NCBI GenBank assembly: GCA_028023455.1
Contig: JAQFVV010000229.1
Coordinates: forward strand, 1,116,501 to 1,180,500
Length of the DNA stretch: 64,000 nucleotides
Direction: 5' to 3'
Origin: Epiperipatus broadwayi
Lineage: Eukaryota > Onychophora > Udeonychophora > Euonychophora > Peripatidae
The notes below the pieces were generated by a model. It saw only the letters and a program-made list of their open reading frames with translations, did not search any database and was not told the DNA's origin. The translations under genes were made by a program, and so were the position numbers. Each line of letters begins with the position of its first letter. The stretch's first letter is position 1. Below are positions 12,866 through 29,480 of the stretch, piece by piece.

Positions 12866-12912
12866 TTAAAAATACTGATCAAAGGAATGTGACTTTTGAT
12901 CAGCATTTTTAA
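12866..12912. other. Long perfect-like hairpin next to the satellite array
   Basis: The 18-nt arms 12866-12883 and 12895-12912 pair with one mismatch, around an 11-nt loop. The centre of each arm contains TGATCA. It sits between the array end and the Penelope element. It may be a transposon end or a cruciform-prone site; function unknown. Confidence 0.7.
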
Positions 12913-13216
12913 ATGACTTTGTATAATTTGCAAAATTTAAATTTAAAGAAAATATCCACGCAATTGAAACTTTTGAATTTAGCTAATATAAATCCACAAA
13001 CCACACACACACGAATATTATTCATCATGATTTGTGACATTTATACTCATACTCTTTACATTAAATTCTTTTTAAACAAACACAAAATAAATAACTTAAA
13101 ATTTATGTGGCTTGGAATAGAAAAAGTCTCATTGCGGGTAAATAGTGGTTTAGAATTACCGTTCTTAAATGACAACCATGAAACTAAGATCGATTCTTCG
13201 ATCTGTCTGTTTCAAT

Positions 13217-13478
13217 ATTAATGGAAACATCCATGCCATTAATAGGAAAGACATTTGCTTCGAGATCTCGAAGAAATGAGCTACGTAATACTAGCTTATT
13301 AAAATATTTGTATTTGCATATATTTTATTATACATTTTATGAAGGCTATGAATATGAGGCATGGATCCTCGAAAATGTTAAGCCGATAAACTTTAATACT
13401 AATTTATATCTTCTCTAATTAACAATTATAAATAAGTGTTTTTTTGTTTTACATAATAGTGAGAAGTAAAACTATATT
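13217..13478 (+). repeat. Penelope left flanking repeat (pseudo-LTR copy 1)
   Basis: This stretch repeats 15690-15953 in direct orientation with few differences. It starts inside the C-terminal coding part of the element (about 23 codons, ending TAG here) and continues through the 3' non-coding part. This is the usual Penelope arrangement: a 5'-truncated copy joined in tandem to a longer one. It ends 10 bp before the ATG at 13488. Confidence 0.85.
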
Positions 13479-13487
13479 TATTACATA

Positions 13488-15761
13488 ATGTATAGAAGTC
13501 AAGAAAAACAGATCTTGCATTGCGGAATTTCGATGATTAAATACGAGCAAAGACTTTCGTTCTTTTTTAAATGCAAGGATTATAATATTATGCCCAATTG
13601 TTGTGTGGTTAAAATCAATAGAACAATATACAATAATTTTAAAATTAAGAATGAATTGCAGAAACAGCTTTTGGCGCATATAACATATGGATGTAAAGAT
13701 GCTTTCAAAAAGCAAACAATCAGATGGAATAAAATGACTGCGAACTACATAATCCCCCAGTGGATGCAAGATAAACTGCATAAAATTGAGAGATTTCATA
13801 CAGCAAAATTTGAAAATAAAATACATTTTTTGTCTATCAAGCAAAACAGAAATCGCCAGAGGATTAATACAGATGCATTCGTTAACAAAACTTCAATTAC
13901 ACCACTATATGAAATCAAGAAAATTTTATCCCTCTGACCGAAATATGTAGGAGGAAGTTGAAGATCTCCTAAACTCAAACTAATAGCAGACATCGAAGCG
14001 AGTCTCATTAACAATATACAAAGAGACGCTATCATCACCGATATATCTAAACTATTAAATAAAAATTTGGTTGACGAAGAAGGAAAAGCCTGGAATAGAA
14101 GTATATTAAATACCAAACAATATTTCAAAACATGCAATATTACTTGTCTCAAAGAAGACAAAGGCAATCGTTTTGTTTTGCTAAATAACACAGTCTATAA
14201 AAATAAAATGCACGACCAAATTAAAATATTAAAGTTGGTACATGATAACACTTTTAATATTAAACTAGATCGAGATAAATTTATTAACAATGTGCTTCGG
14301 ACTTTCAATGATAAAGGGATTACTAAATCCGAATATTACAGGATTTACCCTTCTGCCACTAGACCCCCCCCCCCCAATGTTTGCCAAGGCGAACCGCTTA
14401 GATTGATGATGGATTTCGGTGGTGTGCATTATTTCGAAGCAGCCAAATTAATCAATCAATTACTTATAGATTACCTTAATTTTGGCTTATACACGATAAA
14501 CTCGTCTCTCCAATTCATCTCCAAAATCAAAAATACTCAAATCTCTCAGACTTCCATTATGGCTACAATGGATGTGAAGGAACTATACGGATCAATTAAT
14601 AGAAAAGCATTCATCCAAATAGTACACGAAGAGCTACTGCGAGCACATTGCCCTAGTGAAAGAGTTAGATTCATTATTGCTTTCCTGTCGTGGCTTGATT
14701 CCCATATATTTACACTCTTTGAAAACAAGTGGTACACAATGCAAGATGGGTGGCCCATGGGCCTTCCTATTAGTGGTGTTTTATCTAGCATATATTTAAA
14801 TAAATACGAGCTATCGATCATTCCAAAATATCACAATATCAACCAAGACTTTACATATATTCGTTATGTAGACGATATCTTTATCATAACCTCTAAAGAT
14901 AATACTTTAAATATACAACGTGATTTACAAAACTTAACCAAACTTTCATTCACCATCACATATGAAAATAATAAAGAACTCAAATATCTCGACCTCTCTT
15001 TATCGAGAAATCGCCACATAACAGATTACAAAATGATTGTTAAACCATTTGAAATTCGCAGCTGTATCTACCCTAACTCTAACTCACCTGCATCGCATAA
15101 ATTTGCTGGCCTTAATGCATTTTTGTTTAGAAACTTTTATTTATGTAAATATGAAGCAGACAGGAAAGAAAACAAAAACATCTATATTAAAGATCTATTA
15201 GCAGCAGGGTTCAAATTCAAAGTTATTAAAAATAAAATCATAAAATTTAATAATACAATAAACAATAATGTACCTTGCACCAATCTACCTACAATAACAA
15301 TCCCCTACATTCCTAAAATATCTAACAAACTAATGAAAGCATTAAACGATAAAATTAACATAGCAGTTAGAACTCCACCTAATTCTAATAGATTGATTAA
15401 CAACTCTAAAGATCACATTGATCGATCGTTCACCCCACACATGGTGTACTCTATTGTCTGCCCTCAGGCCGGATGCCATGCTATATATTATGGTGAAACG
15501 AAAGCTACAATCAATACTAGACTGGCTCAACATCTTTACAGATTTAACAGAGCTCAGAAGAACAGCAACACATCCTCTGTACTTTTGGAGCATGCTAAAC
15601 AATCTGGACACAACTTCACACCCGCCAATCCCATAATATTGTGCTCAGAATCAAATGATCACAAAAGAAAAATAAAGGAGGCATTTTACATTAATGGAAA
15701 CATCCATGCCATTAATAGGAAAGACACTTGCTTCGAGATCTCGAAGAAATGGGCTATATAA
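13488..15761 (+). pseudogene. Penelope-like element: reverse transcriptase with GIY-YIG endonuclease
   Basis: One frame of 757 codons runs from ATG 13488 to TAA/TAG-type stop 15759-15761. It is broken only by two in-frame TGA codons at 13935-13937 and 13959-13961, which could be decayed CGA codons. Such proteins nick the target and reverse-transcribe element RNA in the nucleus. The RT motifs are MDVKELYGSI (Asp near residue 362, motif A), QDGWPMGLPISG (from about 419, motif B) and RYVDDIFII (Asp 462-463, motif C). The C-terminal GIY-YIG domain carries IYYGE at about 666-670, then TRLAQHL and LEHAKQSGHNF. A run of 12 C (four Pro codons) near 14364 lies at the N-terminal edge of the RT core. 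The length and order fit endonuclease-positive Penelope elements. Apart from the two TGAs it looks intact, so insertion is probably fairly recent. Confidence 0.92.
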
Positions 15762-15953
15762 TACTAGCTTATTTGAATATTTTTATTTGCATATATTTTA
15801 TTATACATTTTAACAAGGCTATGAATGTGAGGCATGGATCCTCGAAAACGTTAAGCCAATAAACTTTAATACTAATTTATATCTTTTCTAATTAACAATT
15901 ATAAATAAGTGTTTTTTTTTGTTTTACATAATAGTGAGAAGTAAAACTATATT
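15690..15953 (+). repeat. Penelope right flanking repeat (pseudo-LTR copy 2)
   Basis: Direct repeat of 13217-13478. It contains the last codons and stop of the element ORF plus the 3' non-coding region. The small fold described under ncRNA lies inside it. The match ends abruptly after 15953. Confidence 0.85.
15817..15857 (+). ncRNA. Possible degenerate hammerhead-like fold in Penelope repeat
   Basis: GGCT (15817) and AGCC (ending 15857) can close a stem around an inner hairpin GAGG-CATGGAT-CCTC that is followed directly by GAAAA. The same fold occurs in the left repeat (13344-13384). Hammerhead ribozymes are known in Penelope flanking repeats, and GAAA after stem II is one half of that core. 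The other half (CUGANGA) is not clearly present, so this is at best a decayed or variant ribozyme. Confidence 0.3.
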
Positions 15954-18399
15954 CATCAACTTAGTAACTACGAACTTTTCTGACACAAATGGCACAGAAC
16001 CCAGCCAATTAATCATAAATAAATGGGGACATCTACCACTTTACTTTAAGAATATAATTATCACATCATATACTATTAAATAAGGAAATGTACCACCACC
16101 CACAGCTCAATAGGTAAATAAGTAAAAGGAGTGTTACTAATCCGAATAGTATGATTATCCATTCAATCACCTCTCCACTCAAAAGGTATCTAAGGCATTT
16201 CATATAGGACAAATCCATAAACAGATAAACTCTTAAATTTTCACAATCTTTAGCGCATAGTACCAGCCGCAACCGATAGGAAACAAATAAGCATAAATTT
16301 AACTCTTATAAAATAGCTTCTGATAGCGAACACACATGCGAATATATGATCATGTATGAAATCTTTTCAAAATCACATCAGACAATAAAATGTTATATTA
16401 GCATTTATTAAATTATAAATGAATCTAATACCTATGAAAAATTATGAACATCGAATTTCAAATTAGCGCAAACTAACAATTCGGCAATACTGGCATAAAT
16501 ATTTTCATGTATCTTTTTATTATTACCAAATAATGAGTGATGATAAAGCATGCAATTTGCACCAATAATATGAGCACAGAATATATAATATTTTACATAA
16601 TACAACAAAAGAAAATATTACCAGCTTGGTATAACTTATACCAAAATCTCCGAGATGTTCTTATGGAGATAGACATATAAATACATAATAATAATAAACC
16701 AAATTAGTATCAAACTAAACATAAAAGAAAATAAATAAATAAATAAATACATCTACCTATCTATCATATGCAATGGAAGAAATGCATATCAAACCTTCTA
16801 TCATTAAAATAAAAGTTCCCTTTTTATTTTTTATTTTTTTTAGTTCATACTTGAAATTTTAAAAGTAGAAATGTACACGTAGCTCACGATGAATAAACAA
16901 ACATATCTCCTGCAGGATAAACATGAATTTTGCAAAACAGCAATAATCTCCAATGTTCTTAGGGCTTCCTAACAGACATTATAAGCAGCTTTTGCACATA
17001 TTTGAATCAATTGATTTTTTTTTATAAACTTTACATAGCTCAGCAAGATCATCCAAATAAATGTTTATGATCCATGCTATTTTCAACTCTGTTCTGTCTA
17101 AAATTTCCAATATTTAATAAATTTTAATAATGATCAGGGTTATTTGGTCATTCATGCTTATACACATTTCTGGTAAATAATTATCAAATATCATTAAGTC
17201 ACGCATTCTATCACTCATTGATAGGTGTGAGTGGTATGGTAATTTAGTATACATAACTATTCCAATAATGTGAAGTAATAGAATGAATAATTTCTCTTTT
17301 TCAGCCTTATTTTGCACATTAAAAATAGAAAACTTATTAAATGAGAGTCAATAAAATATTTCACTAAAAGGTTCAGCATAACTTTTCCAATTATTATCAT
17401 TATTGTTAATTTACGTAATTCCAGTATTACACTATTTATTATAAATAAGTTATAGCAAAATTATATTAGCAATTTATCTATATAACATTCATGCATTATG
17501 AATAAAATCAAATTCAAATTGTTAGTCGATAAAAGTTGGAACTGGTGTACTTTTAAATGTTTAGCCTTCCATATTGAATAATATCATGTGTCCTTTGCAG
17601 CTTGAATAGTATGAGAGAAGTTTCCTTGTAAAAAGAATAGAGAATTCAATGAAAATATTAGGCTCACTTATTTTATTATATTTCTCTTTTTTTTTTAGAA
17701 AAATATTTCACCTTCTCTAAAACATTTTCTGAAGTCTTCTGTCTACTTAGCCACGCCTCTTTTTTATAGTTATAATGAGACCAACAATATGCAAGAATTT
17801 ATTACTTGTAAAAAAAATGTTAGGAATAGAATATTGAAAAAAATATACATTAAATTACAAATACTAATTAATAATAAATAAAATAAATAACTTTTACATT
17901 TTCAAATGAAAGATTTTATGCAATAAATAATTAATAAAAAAAATCATATTGACTGATAATGTGTGTGTGTGCGTTTGTCTTTCCATTAATCCAGAGGTCT
18001 ATTAATGACTGAGCTATTAGAAATATCTATGACCAAATAAATGATGTTATTGAAAGATGGATATTCTGAGTGATAATTAGAAATATGAATGAGGTGTGAA
18101 ATGTGAAATGATGTGAATGGCCATGCACCCACATATACAAGTTAGATCTTGAAATGGCAATAAACAATAGATTATAAAATTAATGAACAAGCACTCATCT
18201 TGGCCTTACAGACAAACAATACTCATTCCCTAGTTTAGCTTTCATACCAACAACTCCTGATACAATACATTTCCCTTTCCCACTATTAGATATATATAAA
18301 AAAAAATTAATGATTGGTACACTCCAACTAACATCCTAAGAACTTTTCAACCGAATTATACATTAAGTTATATCACAGTTCTTTTTTTTTTTTATTAGG
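15954..18399. other. AT-rich non-coding DNA
   Basis: No supported gene. A (GT)n run lies near 17960. Open frames at 16066-16272 (-) and 17114-17317 (-) have AT-driven composition and no motif. Confidence 0.4.
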
Positions 18400-19560
18400 T
18401 ACCCCTGATCACTATTGGCACAATGTGAACTTTCCACATTCCTTCATGGTGCCAATCTGAAAGGTCACAATATATATATGCTAAAGTTTCATTATACAAC
18501 ATGCTAATTGTGACTAAAGTGATATATTATATACCAATAATAAAATTTACAAATATTTTTTTTTAACCATACTTATACACTACTGAGAGATCTTCTCTGG
18601 AATAGAAGGATTTTATCAATCTCAATCAGAAAGCTCTGGTATCCATTGGCAAGTAATGGCCTGGGTCTACATTCAATAAAAGTATTTGAAATACAAAAAT
18701 CACTTAATATCATCTCAAGATGTATTGAGATACTTTCTTACCTGGAAATAGCATTTAAAATGACCTCCACTTACATGATATTTAAAAACTACTAGAGACT
18801 TAGTCCCTGTAATACAAAATATTGTCTATATTTCCCCAAAGGGTAACTATCAATATTGGGAAGTCAATTTATTATTTTTCCCAGCCACAAAAGTTCAAAA
18901 AAGTCCATTCTTCAACTTACAAATAAACAACTATGTCACAAATTTAGATATTGGTCACGTGAGCCTAAATTCTTTGATTTTCTGATTAAGATCAATACTT
19001 AGAAGGCCTACCTACCAATTTTTTTTATAAATATAAAAGACAAATTCAATCAATAGATGATTGCTGTGATCTTTGTAAAAGGAAGTCTGAAATTCTATCT
19101 CACATTTATTTTTCATGACAGATCAGGGAGAAATACCAATCATATTTAAGAATAAAAATATAAGATATTGGATATATGTTTAAGTAATTTGGTGAAGGTC
19201 TTTCATTGAATGTGCATGCTAATATCTTTGTTCTCTGTAATATATGGTGCACAAGATGCATATGTGTCTATGAAAACAGTTCACAAAGACCACTAATTGC
19301 TTTTATAAATAAGCTAAAAACAATTAGAGAAAGGAATAGAAAAGTTTCTGAGCACAAGGTATATATAAAAACCTGATTGAGACTCTCTCAACTTCAAAGC
19401 TATAGCATGACACACTTGCTTCAATAGTGATTGATTTTTTGTATTTAGTGTCTATGATTTAATTAATGTTGTAAAAAAAGTAAATAAGGGTAACCAATGT
19501 TTTCTTTTCAAAGAATGAATAAATTACCTTTGAAATATAAAATGTACAAGCACACAGAAT
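18400..19560 (+). pseudogene. LINE 3' relic (same family as 20815-22678)
   Basis: This is a heavily decayed C-terminal part of the LINE reverse-transcriptase protein. Translating all three + frames gives IYAKVSLYNMLIVTKVIYY near 18480, which aligns with IYAKVQLINKLIITKITYY in the copy at 21050. Further on come CCDLCKRKSEILSHIYF (near 19065), the zinc-finger-like C..C..H block, and a GAQDAYV block matching WCTRCAFV. It ends near an AATAAAGACTTTAAAG tail. Stops and frameshifts are frequent. Confidence 0.65.
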
Positions 19561-20814
19561 AAAGACTTTAAAGATTACACATTATCTCAGGTCACAGGTA
19601 AGATATCTACATTGGAATAGTGAAGGGCTTTATTAAATTTAACATACTTTAAATGATTATTACTGTCAACATTTAGAATGTGATCAAAATGATTGTAATA
19701 GAAACAAAATGTTATTCTTATGAAAAAAGATGTAAAACAGCAGCAAACCCTTCATGTAATAATGCCACTAGGTGCACACCATAGTAATCAATGGATGGTA
19801 GTAGGTTTGTGCATAAAATCACTATCTACTCATCCAATATCACTAGACTAGGTTGATTACTATGGCTTGCATTTGGCGATATTACTGTATGGAGAATTTG
19901 ATACTGTTTTAACAACTTGTGTAAGTATAAAAAATAGTAATCAGGTGGTGTAAAAAAAATAAAAGGAATACTTCGTAGATAGAATAATCTTCATTTTTAA
20001 AGTGATCGTATGCATTCTAATTGATATAACATATTTAAGATTTTTTGTAATTAATAATCAATAGTTGTCATCAAAAATTTACATTTCTTTACTGGAAATT
20101 TTCTCCATTGAAATCAAGTAATTTATAAGTAATCTCTTCTGAATTTTGGGAATAATGCAGAGTAAATTTTTATCCATTAACTCTTTCAATAACATTTCCA
20201 GAATGTTTTTTTTGATCTTTCAAATAAATTTAATCTATATAATTTAAAGTATAGTAATAGAGAAATGGAATCAAGAACTGAATTCCTGATATCAAAGTTT
20301 ATTATCCCTTTTTTTTAATGACTCAAATGATAAATATTATTATTATTATTATTTAAATAAATGTTATGGACATTCATACAGAAATGGTTGTTTTTATAAT
20401 TTAAACTTTGATTTGATCAATGCTTAGCAAGCTTTCAATATGTAAAATATCTTATTCATAATAATCTAACTTGTATAATTAGTAACTGTTTAAAAATTCA
20501 GAAACATTTAAATGCATTTAAATAGCCCAGTTCTTTAAAAAATGAATGTTTGAATATTTTCTGTTTATTGAGAATTGATCTATTGCTATTGCCCAGGCCT
20601 CCTTAATCTTTCATTTTCTGTCCTCCCTCTCAATGCACACACTTTTCAGCATTTGATAAATCAAATTTATGGTTAGATTTTTATTCATTGTCTATAAATA
20701 TTGACAAATGCTTTTTACTCTTAAGTGCTCTATTGTATAGGTATTTATGCTTGGCTAATCTAATTAAGAGATTAGCCCTCAATTATCCATAATATGCAAA
20801 ATTACATGTAGGTT
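19561..20814. other. AT-rich non-coding DNA
   Basis: No gene seen. It includes a short (ATT)n run at about 20337-20353. Confidence 0.4.
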
Positions 20815-24850
<4,036 letters not shown>

Positions 24851-25600
24851 GGATGGATGATAAATAGCAAATATGACTGGATCTACATGAAGAGTGTACT
24901 TGATGTAAGCTGGAGTCTGGTCATCATCATCTGTGGCTATAATCAAATACAATAAAATTTTAAATTATAGTCACTTCCCCTACTAGTCATTGATGAGAAA
25001 ACAATAATTTCTCTAGAAAAATATTCATAATAACAAATGGCTAAGTGGTTTGCAATTTTATTACATTTGGAGACCTATGTCCAGGATAATCTCGATTCAA
25101 CACAAACAAGGATTAAATCCAGTTCAACTTCAAAATATTAATATTATTTGAAATTTTTTATATTATGCATGTGTTATTTTGAGACCTATAAGTTATAACT
25201 ACTGATTTAAAAAATAAAATAAAAGAGTTAATGGAATGTATAAAAGAATAAATAAGTAATATTTGGTCTTATGAGAAATAAAAAATAATTTGAGTGAGGG
25301 ATCAATAAATAAATCTACAGATATCAATGGGCAGTGACAATGGTAGGATAATATAGATAGAAGTAATAATTGAACAAACAAATAATTAGATAATAGTGAG
25401 GCAATAAAAATAAAATAAATAGAGGGCAACAATAGAGCAAATCTACAGAGTAGAAAAAGGGGTTAGCACTATAATTCAAATAAGTAAAAAAAAAAATCAA
25501 TATATTTTTTTAAAAATTTTATTCTGTAGAAAGAGTTTATTAGATAACTTGATCACAATTTTTATATAATTATAATAATAATACATGATTATGAGAGCCA
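24851..25600. other. AT-rich non-coding DNA
   Basis: No gene or repeat family recognised. Confidence 0.4.
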
Positions 25601-26560
25601 AAGCAAAATGCAAGCTTAGAAAAAGAAATTGAAGCTTGGAAGAATGAATTAATGAACGTGATCATGAACAGGTTTGAAGAAAATGAATAAAATATGAAAA
25701 ACATATTCAAAAAAATTAGAGAAACAAAAGTTCAAATGGAAAAACAATATAAAAATACTGAAAGATCATATAAAAAAATAACATGAAAGACTAAAAACCT
25801 AAATGGAAAATGTTATTACAGAAATAAAAGATGGTCAAACCCAGATGATAGAGAAAATCAAAATATAATAATAAACATGTGGGTCAAAAGATAAAGATAA
25901 AGTTGATGTTATGTTATTGCCACAAATGGTAGAAGAAAATCCTAAAGTGAATGAGTCTAAGAAATTTAAAGATCAGTATTAGATTATATTATTAAAGATA
26001 GTGATAAAACTTTGCCCATTGAGATGGAAGAAAATGATGGCATAAAATGAGGTAATGAGGATGAATTTGATAACCAAGAGATCAATAAAGTTGATATAAA
26101 TATTGAAGTTATAAATGAATATAACATAGATACTAAATCCATGAATAGTAAAAATAAAAATTATTGACATCTTTATTTATAAATGATGAAAATATAAATG
26201 GGAGAAAAAGTGATGAGTAAAAATTAAAATTTGATAAGATGTATTACAATGAGACCAAAAATAAAAGAATATATATATACAAATCATGCTTCTCAAATGT
26301 TAATCAAATGAGTGATAAAGAAAGTCAGATTAGGAGAACTAAATATAGAAGTGTTTGATAGGGTCTACAAAAGAAAAAAGTACTATGAATCTAAAGAAAT
26401 AAAATATGATGAGACAAAAGAAGAGCAACCTAGATTTAAGGCAATTAATTATTCTAGACAGATTGTCTGAAAAATTATTAAACCAAACATTAATTCTATG
26501 AATGGAAAAGCAGAAATTAGAGCCAAAAACATATAACAGATGATACTCTTCTTCTGGGAG
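25601..26560 (+). pseudogene. Decayed Lys/Glu-rich coiled-coil-like coding relic
   Basis: In the + frames the stretch reads as highly charged, helix-prone peptides interrupted by stops. One example is MNRFEENE followed by KNIFKKIRETKVQMEKQYKN near 25667-25760, then acidic DEFDNQEINKVDINIEV near 26060-26107. The purine bias on one strand (many A and G, few C) persists for nearly 1 kb. This fits an old coiled-coil protein, such as an ORF1 or gag-like protein of a retroelement, but simple compositional bias could give the same picture. I do not recognise a family. Confidence 0.3.
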
Positions 26561-27252
26561 GGATTTAAAGTTATCCTGAAACAGATATATTTTTCAGGTC
26601 AGTTCAGATAAGGATTCCTGTACCACTAATAAATAACTAAAAAAAGCTAAAGTTCAACTTTTCTATAGGTAAATGTGACCTATTAAGTTGATGATCCTAA
26701 ATCTTTTAAAAGGCAAACACTTTAGAAAGGGATAAATATAAATTATAAGTTATAAAAAGTTAAACTGGGATGAATACAGAAAGTGACTATTAAAAAAATT
26801 ACAGTTAATAAATTCATAAAAGAGTTTGTTGAGGTTTTTTCTTTCAGTACTGGGAGAAATCTGATGATATATATTTATTAGCTTCAAAATAAGCAATGCA
26901 TAATTGTGTTTTTCTTTCTTGAACAGTTAATATAGACCTATGTTGTTTCTAAGACTAGAAAGTTCTCCAAACATCCATGTTAGATTAACAGATTATGGTT
27001 TTCCCTTCTTTTTTATTCACTAAGCAGACCAGAGGTTTGATGCAGTTTAAATAAAGTGAGAATCTAGTTTGAATGCCATAATAAAATATATTTTACATAA
27101 ATTTTATTTCATTTTGTTTTGAACAGCTCATTCTAATTTTTTTTATTTAAATTGATTAATTTGCATAACAAAATAGTTGAAAATGTTGATTTTTTGTTTT
27201 TTAAAACTTAAATAAATAATATGTCATTATTCATTTCAATATATATATATAT
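26561..27252. other. AT-rich non-coding DNA
   Basis: No gene seen. Confidence 0.4.
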
Positions 27253-27275
27253 TGTACCGAGACAAAGTCGGTACA
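27253..27275. other. Perfect 8-bp hairpin (TGTACCGA / TCGGTACA)
   Basis: Perfect inverted repeat with the 7-nt loop GACAAAG. It sits right after a (TA)n run and is CpG-containing in an AT-rich setting. Role unknown. Confidence 0.7.
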
Positions 27276-27699
27276 GGTATATACGCACACACACGAGCAA
27301 TGTAAACACTCTATATATTTTTTTACTTTCAACTTATGATAAAAAATAAATGTAGTTTTCTTTCAATGCGTTATAAAATACATTGTAAAATAAAATGTTA
27401 ATATTTCTGATTAAATAGTTTAAGGCTTTCATATAATCTACTATAATAATATTCTCTAAAAAAAAATAAAATATAAAGTATTACTAATATGCCATTTTAA
27501 ATCTCAATAAGTGATTTCTACTTGTATATGCCGTGGGGGTAATTAAAAGGGGTTTGTTTTAAATTATAACTGTAGTGAAAGTTAAAAGCTTATAGAAGTG
27601 ATTTTGAGACAGATTAAATGCTCGACTTTTAAACTAATTGTTCTCTTAAAACACGCACACATGTATGCATAAAAGGTGTGAATAAGTATGAATTTTTCT

Positions 27700-28340
27700 A
27701 ACTGAGATTGCAACATGAGATTGCATAAACCTAAGATTGCCTCAAGCATATGGATTGAGTGGACATTACGTAGGACACGGACCCCAACGACAACTCAAAG
27801 AATATTGAACTCTGGGTGGAGATTCGATCCTCAGATAATAATCAACCCATATAAATATGAATCTAAATCTAAAAAAAAGGCTTTTTTACACTCCCTTTTT
27901 GTTTTTTTTTGCTTGTATTTATGCTTATGCTTATAGTTTTTCCTAGATTCCTCCGGAAGCTACAACTAGAACCTTTCTTTTTTTTTGCTATCCGGTTTAT
28001 CCAATATGATCACTGTGAAATTAACATTTAGAGCATCGATCGTCATGATGGGCTAGGAAACCCTTCAGTGATTGACCGACGCTCCGCCGCCAGAACATCT
28101 CCACAGCTATGAATGATCAACAACAGTACCGTCCGAACATAGTGCTCCAATCAGTCTAAGGACGTTGTTCCGTTTAATATACAAGAATCGTCCAAACATA
28201 CTACGCTGAACTTATGTGAAATGAATAACCATGTATTATGGAAACATCATCTATCAGGTTTGAACCCTCACCAAATTAGAAGCAGCAGAAGACTAAGCAA
28301 AATCCTAGGTAAACATTTTTTTTTATAATGCTTCCATTCA
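27700..28340. repeat. GC-richer islands with box B-like strings, possible SINE relics
   Basis: Two blocks stand out from the AT-rich background. 27720-27840 contains GGAGATTCGATCCTCAG, and 28020-28310 contains GGTTTGAACCCTCACC. Both resemble the Pol III box B (GGTTCGANTCC). No matching box A is convincing, and no flanking duplication was found. The short open frame at 27715-27936 (+) is not supported as a gene. Confidence 0.3.
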
Positions 28341-28895
28341 TTCTTTACGTAAACTTAAAAGGCAATCTCATAATTAATTAAATTCGACTTTCGTAAATCA
28401 AATATAAAATGATCCGTAATCCCTCATATTTAAATCTTATTATTTTAATCTCAATTTTCGTAAATAAAAATGTCAGATGCTCCATAGTTCCTCATATTTA
28501 AATCTTAGGACTTTTCCAGTTATGAACTTTGATCCTAATTATTATTTCCTTTCGCAGATAAACTATAACACACACCTAATTTCAAAATGTAAAAAGAGGA
28601 AATATATTTTATCAGCCATGTTTATTATGTATAATATGTTCTTTTCTGTGCGAGTGCGAGAATGCGTGTATGTGCGTGCAAATAAAGCTATTAATCAATG
28701 TTTCATTTTTTTATAATCAATAAATTTTTTTTAATTTAAACAAGTCGAGCATTCCTCAAATCATTTTCTATAATTAAATATATATTTTTTTTGAAATTAT
28801 TATTAAAATTAGCATTTATTCATGCAATTAATTATTTTACTTTTAAATTTGTCTTTCTTATATTTTTTTTTTTTTATTTCTTTTAAATTTCATTC
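28341..28895. other. AT-rich non-coding DNA
   Basis: No supported gene. A 47-bp motif with CGTAAAT and CCTCATATTTAAATCTTA recurs at about 28395-28438 and 28456-28508, a local duplication. Confidence 0.45.
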
Positions 28896-28927
28896 ATAAA
28901 CATCGTGCCGTAAGTCACGATGTTTAT
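28896..28927. other. Perfect 12-bp hairpin
   Basis: ATAAACATCGTG and CACGATGTTTAT pair fully around the 8-nt loop CCGTAAGT. Too short for a microRNA precursor. It could be a transposon end or a structured 3' element. Confidence 0.75.
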
Positions 28928-28989
28928 TTATTATGTAGTTAACATAGGTTTAAGAGTTGGGAGGGCCTATTATTAATAAATATAAGTTA

Positions 28990-29480
28990 ATGTCAATAGA
29001 GCTAGTATAAATAATTCTATTGGACTGTATGATAAAAGGGGGGATGATATTATAAGCGTCTAATTGTTTATTCTAATGATGCCTCAACCGAACATTCGTA
29101 TTAGTTATAAATAACCAATGATCCCGTCCAATGCTTGGACCGATCTGTTAATCAACCGATCTTCTTATCCATTGGTTAATATTGTGTCATTTGCCAGAAT
29201 AATAGTCTTGAAGGCAATTACATCGTGACCCTGAGTGACCCCTATTGGTCCATGCTGGGAGTTCGAGCTTATGGGCAGGGATTAGACTTCAAAATCGTTT
29301 TGATATGACGTAAGGTGATGCGAGAAATTAAATTGTGAATCAAATCATCGTATCTGGCGCCCTCTTGTGTTGATAATGAACAACTATTGATATAAGAAAA
29401 ATAAATAAATCTTTACGCTGTATCATGTTTATTTTGGAGCTCACAATCCCTTTTTAGGAACGGTTTAATAGGGAGCCGGT
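28990..29480. other. Unexplained GC-richer segment
   Basis: Mixed-composition DNA with strings such as CTGGCGCCCTCTTGTG near 29354. A related string, GATGGTGCCCTCTTCAG, occurs at about 53540, so part of this may be a dispersed repeat. No open frame of note. Confidence 0.3.

Noticed and set aside
14546-14821. - strand frame within the Penelope element
   Set aside because: It is the antisense shadow of the RT frame, which carries the real motifs.
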